DNA of 64,000 nucleotides from Lachnospiraceae bacterium (GTDB lineage: Bacteria > Bacillota > Clostridia > Lachnospirales > Lachnospiraceae): positions 104,058 through 168,057 of the forward strand of contig JAFVSN010000049.1 in assembly GCA_017503735.1 (NCBI GenBank), read 5' to 3'. This document shows positions 17,653-26,156 of this stretch, one piece after another. Below the pieces are notes generated by a model. That model saw nothing but the letters and a program-made list of their open reading frames with translations. It was not told where the DNA came from and made no database searches. Made by a program: the position numbers and the translations under genes. The stretch's first letter is position 1. Each line of letters opens with the position of its first letter.

Positions 17653-19107
17653 ATGCCGGAAACACTGTTGCAGAAATTAAAAGAATATGACAAAACTATG
17701 CTTCCGATGCATATGCCGGGGCATAAGCGTAACCTCGCTCTTTCCGGAAAAGACGGCTATCTTTCCGCACTTTGTGCCGATTGTGATATTACGGAGATTG
17801 CGGGGTTTGATAATTTGGCGGAGCCGGAGGAGGTGTTGCTGTCTTTAAAGGAACGTGCCGCAAAACTTTGGAAAAGCGAAGAGGCTTATCCACTGGTAAA
17901 CGGCAGTACCTGCGGGATTTTGGCAGCAATTTACGCTACGGTTTCAGCGAACGATAAGGTGCTCATGGCAAGGAATTGCCATAAGTCCGTGTATAACGGA
18001 GTTCGCATCGTAAATGCAAAGGTGGCCTATTTACAACCGGAGAGGGAAACGGAGACGGGGGCTTGCGGTGCGGTGACACCGGAGACGGTAGAAGCAGCAT
18101 TACAGAAGAATAAAGATACAAAACTGATTATAGTTACAAGTCCGACGTATGAGGGGATGGTAAGTGATGTGGAGGGCATCTGTAGGGTTGCACATTCCTA
18201 TGGAGTGCCGGTGCTGGTGGATTCCGCACATGGGGCACATTTCGGTTTCGGAAGATTTCCGAAAGGTGCGGTGGAATGCGGTGCGGACCTGGTGGTACAT
18301 AGTTTACATAAGACCTTACCGTGTCTGACGCAGACGGCAATTCTTCACAGATCCGGAAACTTGATCGCCGGGGAAGCGGTACAAACGGCGGTTAATATGT
18401 TCCAGACCAGCAGCCCTTCGTATTTACTGCTGGCATCCGTTGAAGGTTGTATCGGACTTTTGGAAGAACGGGGAGATGCTTTGTGCGGAGAATGGAAGGA
18501 AGCACTGGAAGAGTTTTATAGGGGAGCCGGTTTGTTACAGCATATCAGGGTTATCGGCGACGAAAAAACAACCGGAGATTATAAGAGAGGAACAGCGGTA
18601 TACGACAGAGACCCCGGAAAGCTCGTAATTTTGACCCGGGGAACGGAGATGACAGGTCCCCAGCTGATGGATCGATTGCGGGAAACGTATCGGATTGAGC
18701 TTGAGATGGCAGCGGAACAGTACGGTCTTGCCATGACAGGGGCAGGAGATACAAAAGGAAGCCTTGCACGCTTATTACAGGCGTTACTGGATATAGACGC
18801 ACAGTGCGGAAAGGGCGAGGTTTGTGAGAGTTTTTATCCGAGCTTACCGCCGGTTCGTATGCGTGTGGCAGATGCGGAGCAACTTTTCAAGAAGGAGTAC
18901 AGATGGGAAGATGCAGTCGGAAGGATTGCGGGGGAGTATGTATGGGCTTATCCGCCGGGAGTACCGCTTTTGGTTCCGGGAGAAGAAATAACGGAGGAAC
19001 TGATTTGTTTTCTGATGCGAAAGGAGGCAAGCGGTGTACGAATTCACAGAACAGGCGGTGGGAACCAAGAAGCAATCCGTTGTATTGAGCGGGAAGGTAC
19101 GCTATAG
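17653..19107 (+). CDS. Orn/Lys/Arg decarboxylase family protein (PLP)
   Basis: A 484-residue fold-type I PLP enzyme: MLPMHMPGHKRN at the N-terminus, NGSTCGILAAIYA, VDSAHGAHFGF and the PLP-lysine site VHSLHKTLPCLTQ, with the C-terminal domain (YPPGVPLLVPGE). It is the short Bacillus YaaO/SpeA-like form, expected to decarboxylate arginine, lysine or ornithine to a polyamine precursor; the substrate cannot be told from sequence. AAGGAGGT precedes ATG 17653. It follows sigK by 37 bases. Confidence 0.9.
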   Translation: MPETLLQKLKEYDKTMLPMHMPGHKRNLALSGKDGYLSALCADCDITEIAGFDNLAEPEEVLLSLKERAAKLWKSEEAYPLVNGSTCGILAAIYATVSANDKVLMARNCHKSVYNGVRIVNAKVAYLQPERETETGACGAVTPETVEAALQKNKDTKLIIVTSPTYEGMVSDVEGICRVAHSYGVPVLVDSAHGAHFGFGRFPKGAVECGADLVVHSLHKTLPCLTQTAILHRSGNLIAGEAVQTAVNMFQTSSPSYLLLASVEGCIGLLEERGDALCGEWKEALEEFYRGAGLLQHIRVIGDEKTTGDYKRGTAVYDRDPGKLVILTRGTEMTGPQLMDRLRETYRIELEMAAEQYGLAMTGAGDTKGSLARLLQALLDIDAQCGKGEVCESFYPSLPPVRMRVADAEQLFKKEYRWEDAVGRIAGEYVWAYPPGVPLLVPGEEITEELICFLMRKEASGVRIHRTGGGNQEAIRCIEREGTL

Positions 19108-19150
19108 GAATGAATGGTGTGAGAAAATATAATATCCCGTAACATAGCGG

Positions 19151-19180
19151 TTGACAAATTCCGTGGCTTTGGACTATAAT
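19151..19180 (+). promoter_or_regulatory. SigA-type promoter of the SCIFF gene
   Basis: TTGACA (19151-19156), 18-base spacer, TATAAT (19175-19180): both hexamers are perfect, so strong expression in growing cells is likely. The start codon is 41 bases after the -10 box. Confidence 0.85.
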
Positions 19181-19221
19181 AGATGCAATGACGAAGATTC
19201 TACATAAAGGAGTATGAAATA

Positions 19222-19497
19222 ATGAACAGAATTAATACACTGAATACCAGAGATTTAAGCGTAAGCCTTACCGACGGAGGATGCGGCGAGTGCCAGACTT
19301 CCTGCCAGTCTGCTTGTAAGACTTCTTGTGGTGTGGCAAATCAGCCGTGTGAAAACACCGGTAGCCGTATTAAGACCTTAAACACCCGTAGCCTTAGCGC
19401 AAGCCTTGCTGACGGTGGATGCGGTGAGTGCCAGACTTCCTGTCAGTCTGCTTGTAAGACCTCTTGCGGCGTAGCAAATCAGCCGTGTGAGCGCTAA
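19222..19497 (+). CDS. Tandem-duplicated SCIFF ranthipeptide precursor
   Basis: SCIFF (six cysteines in forty-five) precursors are normally ~46 residues. This one is 91 residues and consists of two units in frame: residues 4-49 and 50-91, period 46 residues (138 bases). Each unit has TLNTR, DGGCGECQTSCQSACKTSC and six cysteines (C21, 24, 28, 32, 36, 43 and C67, 70, 74, 78, 82, 89); 37 of 41 aligned residues are identical. The product of the family is a thioether-crosslinked ranthipeptide made by the radical SAM enzyme encoded next (19631). Ribosome site AAAGGAG (19206-19212). Confidence 0.96.
   Translation: MNRINTLNTRDLSVSLTDGGCGECQTSCQSACKTSCGVANQPCENTGSRIKTLNTRSLSASLADGGCGECQTSCQSACKTSCGVANQPCER
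19231..19494 (+). repeat. 138-bp in-frame direct repeat inside the SCIFF gene
   Basis: Unit 1 is 19231-19368, unit 2 is 19369-19494 (without a linker ENTGSR equivalent). In the cysteine-rich core the DNA differs at about seven third-codon positions with no amino-acid change. Confidence 0.93.
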
Positions 19498-19521
19498 GAG
19501 TAGTATTTGTAAAGTAAATGC

Positions 19522-19565
19522 GGACCGCCGGATTCCGGTAATGGAATTCGGCGGTTCTTTCTGCT
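19522..19565 (+). terminator. Terminator/attenuator between SCIFF gene and maturase gene
   Basis: A 15-bp stem (19522-19536 with 19543-19557, two G-U pairs) around GGTAAT, followed by a short T-run. It would make the peptide mRNA far more abundant than that of the maturase. A second small hairpin follows at 19558-19575. Confidence 0.8.
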
Positions 19566-19630
19566 ATCGCAGAAAGCGTCGCTTTGCGGAGGAAACGCAT
19601 CGATGAGTGTATTAGAAAAGGAGAGATTCT

Positions 19631-21001
19631 ATGATACATCAGTATAAGATGAACGGGTATAACATTGTGATTGACGTATTCAGCGGTTCCATTCATGTGG
19701 TAGATGAGGTGGCATATGATATCATAGCATTATACGAGACCACACCGGCAGAACAGATTGTGGAACAGATGGTAGAAAAGTATAAGGACCAGAATCTGTC
19801 TGCGGAGGAAGTGAGTGCTTGTCTTCATGACATAGAGGCACTTGTGGCAGCGGGTCAGTTATTCTCGAAGGATATTTACGGAGATAAGGCAGGCGTATTA
19901 AAAAACAGAAGCAATGTGATTAAGGCACTGTGCCTTCATGTGGCACATACCTGTAATTTGAATTGTAATTATTGCTTTGCAGCCCAGGGGAAATATCAGG
20001 GAGAGCGTGCCCTTATGTCCTTTGAAGTGGGAAAGCAGGCATTGGATTTTCTGATTGCCCATTCCGGTACAAGAACCAATCTTGAAGTAGATTTCTTCGG
20101 CGGTGAGCCGCTTATGAATTGGGATGTGGTGAAGGAACTGGTGGCTTATGCCAGAACACAAGAGCCGATACATAACAAGAAGTTTCGTTTCACCTTAACA
20201 ACCAACGGTGTGCTGGTGGATGATGATGTAATTGAGTTTGCCAATAAAGAGATGCATAATGTGGTATTAAGTCTGGACGGACGGAAAGAGGTTCATGACC
20301 GCTTGCGAAAGAATTACGAGGGCAAAGGAAGTTATGATACCATTGTTCCGAAGTTCCAAAAGTTTGTGGAAAGTCGCGGAGGAAAAGACTACTATATGCG
20401 CGGAACTTTTACTCATAATAATGTAGACTTTACCGAGGATTTGTTCCATATGGCGGATCTCGGTTTTACGGAGTTGAGTATGGAACCGGTAGTTTGTGCG
20501 CCGACAGATCCGTATGCGCTGACCGAGGAGGATTTGCCGAAGCTCTTTGACCAATACGAACTTTTGGCAAAAGAAATGATAAAGCGTAAGAAGGAAGGCA
20601 GAGGATTTACTTTCTACCATTATATGATTGATTTGTCCCACGGCCCGTGTATTTATAAGCGTATTTCCGGTTGCGGTTCGGGCACGGAGTATCTGGCTGT
20701 GACTCCGTGGGGGGATTTGTATCCGTGCCATCAATTTGTAGGGGACGAAGCGTATCTGATGGGAAATGTTTGGGACGGCGTGACCAACATCACTATGCAG
20801 GAAAAGTTTCGTGGTTGCAATGCTTACTCCAGACCGGAATGTAACGATTGCTGGGCAAAGCTGTATTGCTCCGGTGGTTGTGCGGCCAATGCATATCATG
20901 CTACGGGAGACATTACCGGTGTTTATGAGTATGGCTGCAAGTTGTTCCGGAAGCGGATGGAATGTGCCATTATGATAAAGGCGGCGGAAGCAGAGATGTA
21001 A
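19631..21001 (+). CDS. scfB: SCIFF radical SAM maturase (SPASM domain)
   Basis: A 456-residue enzyme of the six-cysteine-peptide maturase family (CteB-like). An N-terminal peptide-recognition (RRE-like) region spans residues ~1-95; the radical SAM cluster cysteines are C108, C112 and C115 (CNLNCNYC); the C-terminal SPASM domain holds cysteines in GCGSGTEYL, LYPCHQF, ECNDCWAKLYCSGGC and YGCKLF for two auxiliary 4Fe-4S clusters. It forms Cys thioether links in SCIFF. The ATG follows AAAGGAGAG. The precursor gene lies 133 bases upstream, so one enzyme must handle two units per substrate. Confidence 0.96.
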   Translation: MIHQYKMNGYNIVIDVFSGSIHVVDEVAYDIIALYETTPAEQIVEQMVEKYKDQNLSAEEVSACLHDIEALVAAGQLFSKDIYGDKAGVLKNRSNVIKALCLHVAHTCNLNCNYCFAAQGKYQGERALMSFEVGKQALDFLIAHSGTRTNLEVDFFGGEPLMNWDVVKELVAYARTQEPIHNKKFRFTLTTNGVLVDDDVIEFANKEMHNVVLSLDGRKEVHDRLRKNYEGKGSYDTIVPKFQKFVESRGGKDYYMRGTFTHNNVDFTEDLFHMADLGFTELSMEPVVCAPTDPYALTEEDLPKLFDQYELLAKEMIKRKKEGRGFTFYHYMIDLSHGPCIYKRISGCGSGTEYLAVTPWGDLYPCHQFVGDEAYLMGNVWDGVTNITMQEKFRGCNAYSRPECNDCWAKLYCSGGCAANAYHATGDITGVYEYGCKLFRKRMECAIMIKAAEAEM

Positions 21002-21023
21002 CTAAAGACAGAAGCGAACAAAA

Positions 21024-21066
21024 GGCTATCTTGCAAACGATTGAAATCGGAAACAAGATAGCCCTT
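21024..21066. terminator. Bidirectional terminator between convergent genes
   Basis: Stem 21024-21033 with 21054-21063 (10 bp) plus a small inner stem; T-run on the + side (CCCTTTTATTT) and A-run before it, which serves the - strand. Confidence 0.8.
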
Positions 21067-21080
21067 TTATTTGGAACAAA

Positions 21081-22556
21081 TTATGTTGTGATATCATGGT
21101 CGGATGCATTTTGAACCGGCTCTTTTTGTCCGTTTTGTTTGCTTTTCTTCTTTGGACGGGAGCCTTTGTTTGTTTGCAAAATCGGCTTTGACTGTAACTC
21201 CAATTCCGCTTCATGAACGGTTTGGGAAAAGGTAGTGTCTTCCGGAACAGTAACTTTAAATTGTTTTGTATAAAGCTCCGGCTTACCGGAGAGGGAAGAA
21301 GCGGCAGGCGTACAGTAATGCAATTCGCCTGCGGTATAATCAATGGAAGTTAAATCAATATAGTTTTTATGTCCCGGAGGGAGTCCTTTCTTTTTCAGGC
21401 GGTAATGGATAAAACAGCGGAATAAGTAACTGATAACCGCAAAAGTAGGTACACCGAGGAACATACCCATAAAGCCGAAGAAACCTCCGCCGATGGTAAT
21501 GGATACAACAACCATCAGAGGGGAAATGCCGGTGGAATCTCCGAGAATTTTCGGCCCTAAAATATTACCGTCGAACTGTTGCAGGCAAATGATAAAAATA
21601 ACAAAGACGATCATTGGTTTTAAGTTTGTCGGATCTGCCAGAAGAATTAAAACGGCAGACGGAATCGCACCGATAAACGGACCGAAGAACGGTATAATAT
21701 TGGTAACGCCCACAATGACACTGACAAGTAACGTATACGGGGTGTTAAAAATGCTGAGACCGATAAAACATATGATACCGATAATCAGGGAATCCAAAAG
21801 TTTTCCGGAAATAAAACCGCTAAAGATTTTATTACAGCGGGAAGCCATTTTAAGAACCGTATTTGCTGTTTGCGGTTTAAATGCCACATAGGCAAACCGT
21901 TTTGCTTTTGCGGTATATTTTTTTTTGCTGGACAAAATGTAAATGGAAACAATTAAGCCCACTACAATATCGAGAATGAGATTAAAGATACCGATGATGC
22001 GGAAAGCGAAGCCGGACAGGATTCCGGATAAGCTGGTAAGCAAAGAAGTACTGAGCCAGTCTTCGATGGAAGCCAGCATTTTATTTAATGTGGAGGATAA
22101 ATTGTTGTAAAGAGCCGGATTATCTTGTAAAATTTCCAGTTCGGAAAACCAGGTAGTAATGGTAGTTACATATCCTTCAAAGTTAGACACAAAGTTTTTT
22201 ATGTTCTGGTATAATTCCGGTAAAATTAAGGAGATCAAAAAATACACAAAAAAGAGGAAGATTGCCATGGAAAGAAAAATGGAAAACCATAAGGCAAGCC
22301 CTTGTGCTTTTCCTGCCGTGAATTTAACGGAAAGAAACAGTTTTGTCAGAAGCTTGTCTAAAAAATTGACAATCGGGTTAATTAAATAAGCGATAATGGC
22401 ACCGATAATCACCGGTAATAAGACACTGCTCAGTTTCTTAAAAAAAGCACCTAATTCATTGGAACGGAACAGCAAAAAAAAGACAATCAGGCAAATTGTT
22501 ACGGTACAAATTGTGGTAATTGCCCAACGAAAATGATTGGAATACTTTTCTTTCAT
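21081..22556 (-). CDS. AI-2E family transporter
   Basis: A 491-residue polytopic membrane protein with about eight helices and the family features: the paired N-terminal helices (FFLLFRSNELGAFFKKL...), a long amphipathic outside region after helix 3, and the GVTNIIPFFGPFIGAIP segment near residue 300. Family members include TqsA (AI-2 export) and Na+/H+ antiporters, so the substrate is not known. The C-terminal ~110 residues are hydrophilic (FKVTVPEDTTFSQ..., Lys-rich end) and longer than usual. GGGGAGG precedes the ATG. Confidence 0.88.
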   Translation of the reverse strand: MKEKYSNHFRWAITTICTVTICLIVFFLLFRSNELGAFFKKLSSVLLPVIIGAIIAYLINPIVNFLDKLLTKLFLSVKFTAGKAQGLALWFSIFLSMAIFLFFVYFLISLILPELYQNIKNFVSNFEGYVTTITTWFSELEILQDNPALYNNLSSTLNKMLASIEDWLSTSLLTSLSGILSGFAFRIIGIFNLILDIVVGLIVSIYILSSKKKYTAKAKRFAYVAFKPQTANTVLKMASRCNKIFSGFISGKLLDSLIIGIICFIGLSIFNTPYTLLVSVIVGVTNIIPFFGPFIGAIPSAVLILLADPTNLKPMIVFVIFIICLQQFDGNILGPKILGDSTGISPLMVVVSITIGGGFFGFMGMFLGVPTFAVISYLFRCFIHYRLKKKGLPPGHKNYIDLTSIDYTAGELHYCTPAASSLSGKPELYTKQFKVTVPEDTTFSQTVHEAELELQSKPILQTNKGSRPKKKSKQNGQKEPVQNASDHDITT

Positions 22557-22679
22557 AATAAGACCTCCCCGTAAATAAACCTTCTTATCTTACTATAGCA
22601 TGAAATTGTTCTTTTCGCAATGATTCGGGAGTTTAGTTTTTGTAAAAAAAACAAGAAAAACATCGTAAATTGAAAAGGA

Positions 22680-22708
22680 TAGACTTCTAGTTTGGAATCT
22701 GTTATACT
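22680..22708 (+). promoter_or_regulatory. Probable promoter for the 22764 gene
   Basis: TAGACT (22680-22685), 17-base spacer, TATACT (22703-22708). The -35 box is weak. Confidence 0.4.
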
Positions 22709-22763
22709 GAAAGTGGCAGAAACGAGAAACCGGGAGAAAACCGGCACGAAAGAGGGGAATAAA

Positions 22764-23936
22764 ATGCTTCGTAAGGTATGGAATACGTTACGTCACGGAG
22801 ATTCCAAAACAAAATTTTTTTTGTATTCGGTAATGGGGTTATGTGTCGCCGGAATGATTCTTTTTGTGACGGCAATCGTGCAACAATCCCTGCTTCCCGG
22901 ACTGGCGGCTGTGGCGGTAACGATTATTGCGGCAGCGATGATGAAAGATGCGGTGCTTGTAGTGAAAAACGGGGGAATGTCCGGAAAAGAAAAGCATTCC
23001 GTAAAGGCAGCAAAAAGAGAGAAACATCAGAAGAAATTACCGGATACGGTGGCTGACCTTCCCCTTGGGGAACTGGAAGAGTTCGGAGAACAACAAGGGA
23101 AGAAAAAAAAGAAGGCGGAGAGGAAGGAAGCACAGGCAGAGAAAGAGCGTCTTGAGCGGGAACAGGAAGACGAAAAAGAATTCGGTGATAATGCACTGGG
23201 AGCCATGACCGAAGAAAAGTTAAAAAATTTGTTGCTTCGCTATAAAGTAAAGCAGGAGCATGTACCGGTAATTATCGATTTGTGTATTCCGGAACGGGTA
23301 CGTCAGGCACCCGGGTTTGCCTGGGTGGATGCCGGGATGTTGAAAATTTTATTGATTGAGCGAAAGACCCGGATGATAGAGCGTCCGCTTTCTGCATTGC
23401 AGGTAATGGAAGTAGAGAAGGGAATTGCGGTAAAGGCTTCTGCTGAATACACGGAATTGAGGGACACCGATTTGATGAAACGGGTATTTACACCGTATCT
23501 TCCTCGTTACCAAAAGAAAGAAATCGGAGGGAGAACGGTTCTGTTAAAAAATCTCTATGTACTTGACGAAGAGATAAAATTTACATCGGCCTCGGTAAAC
23601 GAGCTTAAAAAATTATTTTCGTTCCGAATCGAGATAGCAGACCGTAGATTTCAGGAAATGGATTTGAGCCCTTATTATAAGAAGATATATGTAGATTCTT
23701 TCCTTTGGCGGGACGGAATCTTGACGTTACAGGAGTATAAGGCGCAAATCGAACAGGTCATTGACAGCCTTGCGGACCCGGCAGTGCCTTACGGAGAATT
23801 TGAAACTACCATTTCCGCTATGATTAATTCCGGTCTTCTTCCGGCAGAGTATCGCAATTATGCGAATACAAAACGGGAAGAAAAGGAAAGGGACGCGGAA
23901 GAGAAGAAGGGGAAGCGGAAAGGGAAAAAAAGATAG
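22764..23936 (+). CDS. Unknown membrane protein with coiled-coil linker
   Basis: A 390-residue protein I do not recognise. Residues ~18-60 hold two transmembrane helices (FFLYSVMGLCVAGMILFV and LLPGLAAVAVTIIAAAMM), followed by a Lys/Glu-rich coiled coil (~residues 85-145) and a conserved-looking globular domain (~residues 160-370: EEKLKNLLLRYKVKQEHVPVIIDLCIPERVR...), then a basic tail ending KRKGKKR. Both termini of the soluble part are likely cytoplasmic. Start at ATG 22764 after GAGGGG. It is divergent from the AI-2E gene and 69 bases before mgsA. Confidence 0.75.
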   Translation: MLRKVWNTLRHGDSKTKFFLYSVMGLCVAGMILFVTAIVQQSLLPGLAAVAVTIIAAAMMKDAVLVVKNGGMSGKEKHSVKAAKREKHQKKLPDTVADLPLGELEEFGEQQGKKKKKAERKEAQAEKERLEREQEDEKEFGDNALGAMTEEKLKNLLLRYKVKQEHVPVIIDLCIPERVRQAPGFAWVDAGMLKILLIERKTRMIERPLSALQVMEVEKGIAVKASAEYTELRDTDLMKRVFTPYLPRYQKKEIGGRTVLLKNLYVLDEEIKFTSASVNELKKLFSFRIEIADRRFQEMDLSPYYKKIYVDSFLWRDGILTLQEYKAQIEQVIDSLADPAVPYGEFETTISAMINSGLLPAEYRNYANTKREEKERDAEEKKGKRKGKKR

Positions 23937-24005
23937 ACGGGAACAGTCGGGCCGACGTCGGTACGGAAAGACGAAAAGTAAGAAACAGAGAAAAGGAGAA
24001 CATAG

Positions 24006-24485
24006 ATGGAAGCAGCGGATTTTATTAAATTTACCATTGGAAAGCAAAAGCGTATTGCGCTGATTGCCCATGACGGAAAGAAGCAGGAACTGGTTTCCTG
24101 GTGTGAAAGAAACAAGGAGATTTTGCAGAGACACTTTCTTTGCGGAACCGGAACCACCGCACGTCTCATTGCGGAGAAGACGAATCTTCCGGTCAAAGGC
24201 TACAACAGCGGTCCTCTGGGCGGCGACCAGCAAATCGGTTCCCGTATCGTAGAAGGCAACATCGATTTTGTGGTATTCTTCTGGGACCCGCTGGCTGCAC
24301 AACCGCATGACCCGGATGTGAAGGCACTTCTTCGTATTGCTCTTGTGTATGACATTCCGATTGCCAACAATCTGGCAACGGCAGACTTTTTGCTCCATTC
24401 CAAGTATATGGAGGAAGAGTACGAGCGTAAAGTGGAGAACTATAATAAGACCATTGCGGAGAGATTGAAAGAGTTTAATATGTAA
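24006..24485 (+). CDS. mgsA: Methylglyoxal synthase
   Basis: A 159-residue enzyme converting dihydroxyacetone phosphate to methylglyoxal plus phosphate, a phosphate-releasing bypass of lower glycolysis. RIALIAHDGKK, CGTGTTARLI, SGPLGGDQQIG (catalytic Asp region) and the conserved FFWDPLAAQPHDPDVKAL are all present, as are NNLATAD and the C-terminal helix. Cytoplasmic. The ATG follows AAAAGGAG. Confidence 0.97.
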   Translation: MEAADFIKFTIGKQKRIALIAHDGKKQELVSWCERNKEILQRHFLCGTGTTARLIAEKTNLPVKGYNSGPLGGDQQIGSRIVEGNIDFVVFFWDPLAAQPHDPDVKALLRIALVYDIPIANNLATADFLLHSKYMEEEYERKVENYNKTIAERLKEFNM

Positions 24486-24510
24486 AAGCATATTTTTTTA
24501 CATGAGCAAA

Positions 24511-24643
24511 GTTGTGGATGAGGAGTTTTCTAAAAAGAACCTTAAAGCAACGTCAGTATTTGGCGAGGTATTGTCGAGCCTAGTACTGTTACGTTGCTGC
24601 AAGAGCGAGAGCGCGTTCTTGTAGAAAACTCCTCATTTACAAC
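24511..24643. repeat. 133-bp near-complete inverted repeat (long hairpin)
   Basis: Outer arms 24511-24540 and 24615-24643 match with few mismatches; inner arms 24547-24558 and 24584-24597 continue the pairing. Folded, almost the whole stretch is one hairpin. It lies after mgsA and ends 8 bases before the citrate synthase -35 box. Either a miniature inverted-repeat element or a long terminator; the T-run after it is weak. Confidence 0.75.
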
Positions 24644-24650
24644 TTTATAC

Positions 24651-24679
24651 TTGACATTAAACGTATAATTGTATACAAT
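24651..24679 (+). promoter_or_regulatory. SigA-type promoter of the citrate synthase operon
   Basis: TTGACA (24651-24656), 17-base spacer, TACAAT (24674-24679). Confidence 0.85.
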
Positions 24680-24681
24680 TA
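24666..24681 (+). promoter_or_regulatory. Palindromic operator on the -10 box, candidate GntR site
   Basis: TAATTGTATACAATTA is a perfect 16-bp palindrome covering the -10 hexamer. GntR/FCD regulators often bind short palindromes of the TTGTATACAA kind, and the regulator encoded at 27337 belongs to that family and ends this gene group. Binding there would block RNA polymerase. Confidence 0.6.
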
Positions 24682-24715
24682 CTCGATAGTGGATAATAAA
24701 GGAGCGTGTATACAT

Positions 24716-26125
24716 ATGGAAAACAGAAAAGTATATCGCAATCCTCATAACAACTTGCTTTCCTTAGAGGAGCATATGTATGAGCTTGTAGATGTGAAGA
24801 CCCCGAACGTATTCCGGAACTTGTTCCCGTACGACGAGGTTCCGAAGATTGCATTTAATGATCGTATTGTACCTCATTGTTTTCCGGAGGAAATCTGGAT
24901 TACGGATACGACCTTCCGCGACGGACAGCAGTCCAGAGCACCGTATACCACGGAGCAGATTGTAACGATTTTCGATTACTTGCATCGCCTGGGTGGACCG
25001 AACGGTATTATCCGTCAGAGTGAATTCTTCCTTTACAGTAAGAAGGATCGGGATGCGGTTTATAAGTGTTTGGAGAGAGGCTATGAGTTCCCGGAGGTAA
25101 CTTCCTGGATTCGTGCCAGCAAGAAAGATTTTGAACTGGTAAAGGAAATCGGGTTAAAGGAAACCGGTATTCTGGTAAGCTGTTCCGATTACCATATTTT
25201 CTATAAGATGAAGATGACAAGATCCCAGGCAATGGAGCACTATTTGAATGTGGTGCGTGAGTGTCTGGAAACCGGTGTGGCACCGCGTTGTCATTTGGAA
25301 GATATTACCCGTTCCGATATTTACGGTTTTGTAATTCCGTTCTGTTTTGAACTTATGAAGTTGGGCTTTGAGTACGGGATTCCGGTAAAGATTCGTGCCT
25401 GTGATACCATGGGTTACGGTGTAAACTTCCCGGGTGCGGTAATTCCGCGTTCCGTACAGGGTATCATCTACGGATTGATGACCCATGCGGGTGTGCCGTC
25501 CGAACTTTTAGAGTGGCACGGTCATAATGATTTTTACAAGGCAGTTTCCAATTCCACCACGGCTTGGCTGTATGGTGCATCCGGTATCAACTGTTCCTTG
25601 TTCGGTATCGGTGAGCGTACCGGTAATACGCCGCTTGAGGCAATGGTATTTGAGTACGCACAGCTTAAGGGAACCTTAGACGGTATGGATACCACGGTAA
25701 TTACCGAACTTGCGGAGTACTATAAGAAGGAAATCGGTTACAAGATTCCGCACAGAACTCCGTTTGTAGGGAAGAACTTTAATGTTACCCGTGCAGGAAT
25801 TCATGCAGACGGTCTTCTTAAGAACGAAGAAATTTATAACATTTTTGATACGGAGAAGTTCTTAAATCGTCCGGTTTTGGTTTCCGTATCCAATACGTCC
25901 GGGCTTGCGGGAATTGCTCACTGGATCAATACCTTCTACCGTTTAAAGGGTGAGGAGGCACTTGATAAGTCCAATTTGCTTGTTCACAAGATTAAAGAAT
26001 TGGTAGACAAGGAATATGAAGACGGGCGTATTACGGTGATGACCGATGCGGAACTGGTAGCAATGATTGAAGCACATAAGGCGGAATTTGGTGTAGACCT
26101 TCCGACGGTTGTTGTAGAATTATAA
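24716..26125 (+). CDS. Citrate (Re)-synthase, isopropylmalate/homocitrate synthase-like
   Basis: A 469-residue HMGL-like TIM-barrel acyltransferase: WITDTTFRDGQQSRAPYT with the metal/substrate Asp-Arg, RCHLEDITRSDIYG, and the metal-binding HGHNDFYKAV. The family includes Re-citrate synthase of Clostridium kluyveri (acetyl-CoA + oxaloacetate to citrate). The citrate role is favoured over homocitrate or isopropylmalate because an isocitrate dehydrogenase follows after 31 bases; no aconitase is visible in the window. This would be the oxidative arm to 2-oxoglutarate and glutamate. No C-terminal leucine-feedback domain is seen. Start ATG 24716 after AAAGGAG. Confidence 0.85.
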   Translation: MENRKVYRNPHNNLLSLEEHMYELVDVKTPNVFRNLFPYDEVPKIAFNDRIVPHCFPEEIWITDTTFRDGQQSRAPYTTEQIVTIFDYLHRLGGPNGIIRQSEFFLYSKKDRDAVYKCLERGYEFPEVTSWIRASKKDFELVKEIGLKETGILVSCSDYHIFYKMKMTRSQAMEHYLNVVRECLETGVAPRCHLEDITRSDIYGFVIPFCFELMKLGFEYGIPVKIRACDTMGYGVNFPGAVIPRSVQGIIYGLMTHAGVPSELLEWHGHNDFYKAVSNSTTAWLYGASGINCSLFGIGERTGNTPLEAMVFEYAQLKGTLDGMDTTVITELAEYYKKEIGYKIPHRTPFVGKNFNVTRAGIHADGLLKNEEIYNIFDTEKFLNRPVLVSVSNTSGLAGIAHWINTFYRLKGEEALDKSNLLVHKIKELVDKEYEDGRITVMTDAELVAMIEAHKAEFGVDLPTVVVEL

Positions 26126-26156
26126 GTTAGAATAGATACATAAGGAGGATATAAAA

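Noticed and set aside
19231-19494. SCIFF duplication as an assembly or sequencing artefact
   Set aside because: The two units differ at many third-codon positions and at four residues, so they are distinct DNA segments.
21493-21891. 132-codon + strand open frame inside the AI-2E gene
   Set aside because: Antisense to a well-supported transporter; no ribosome site or family pattern.
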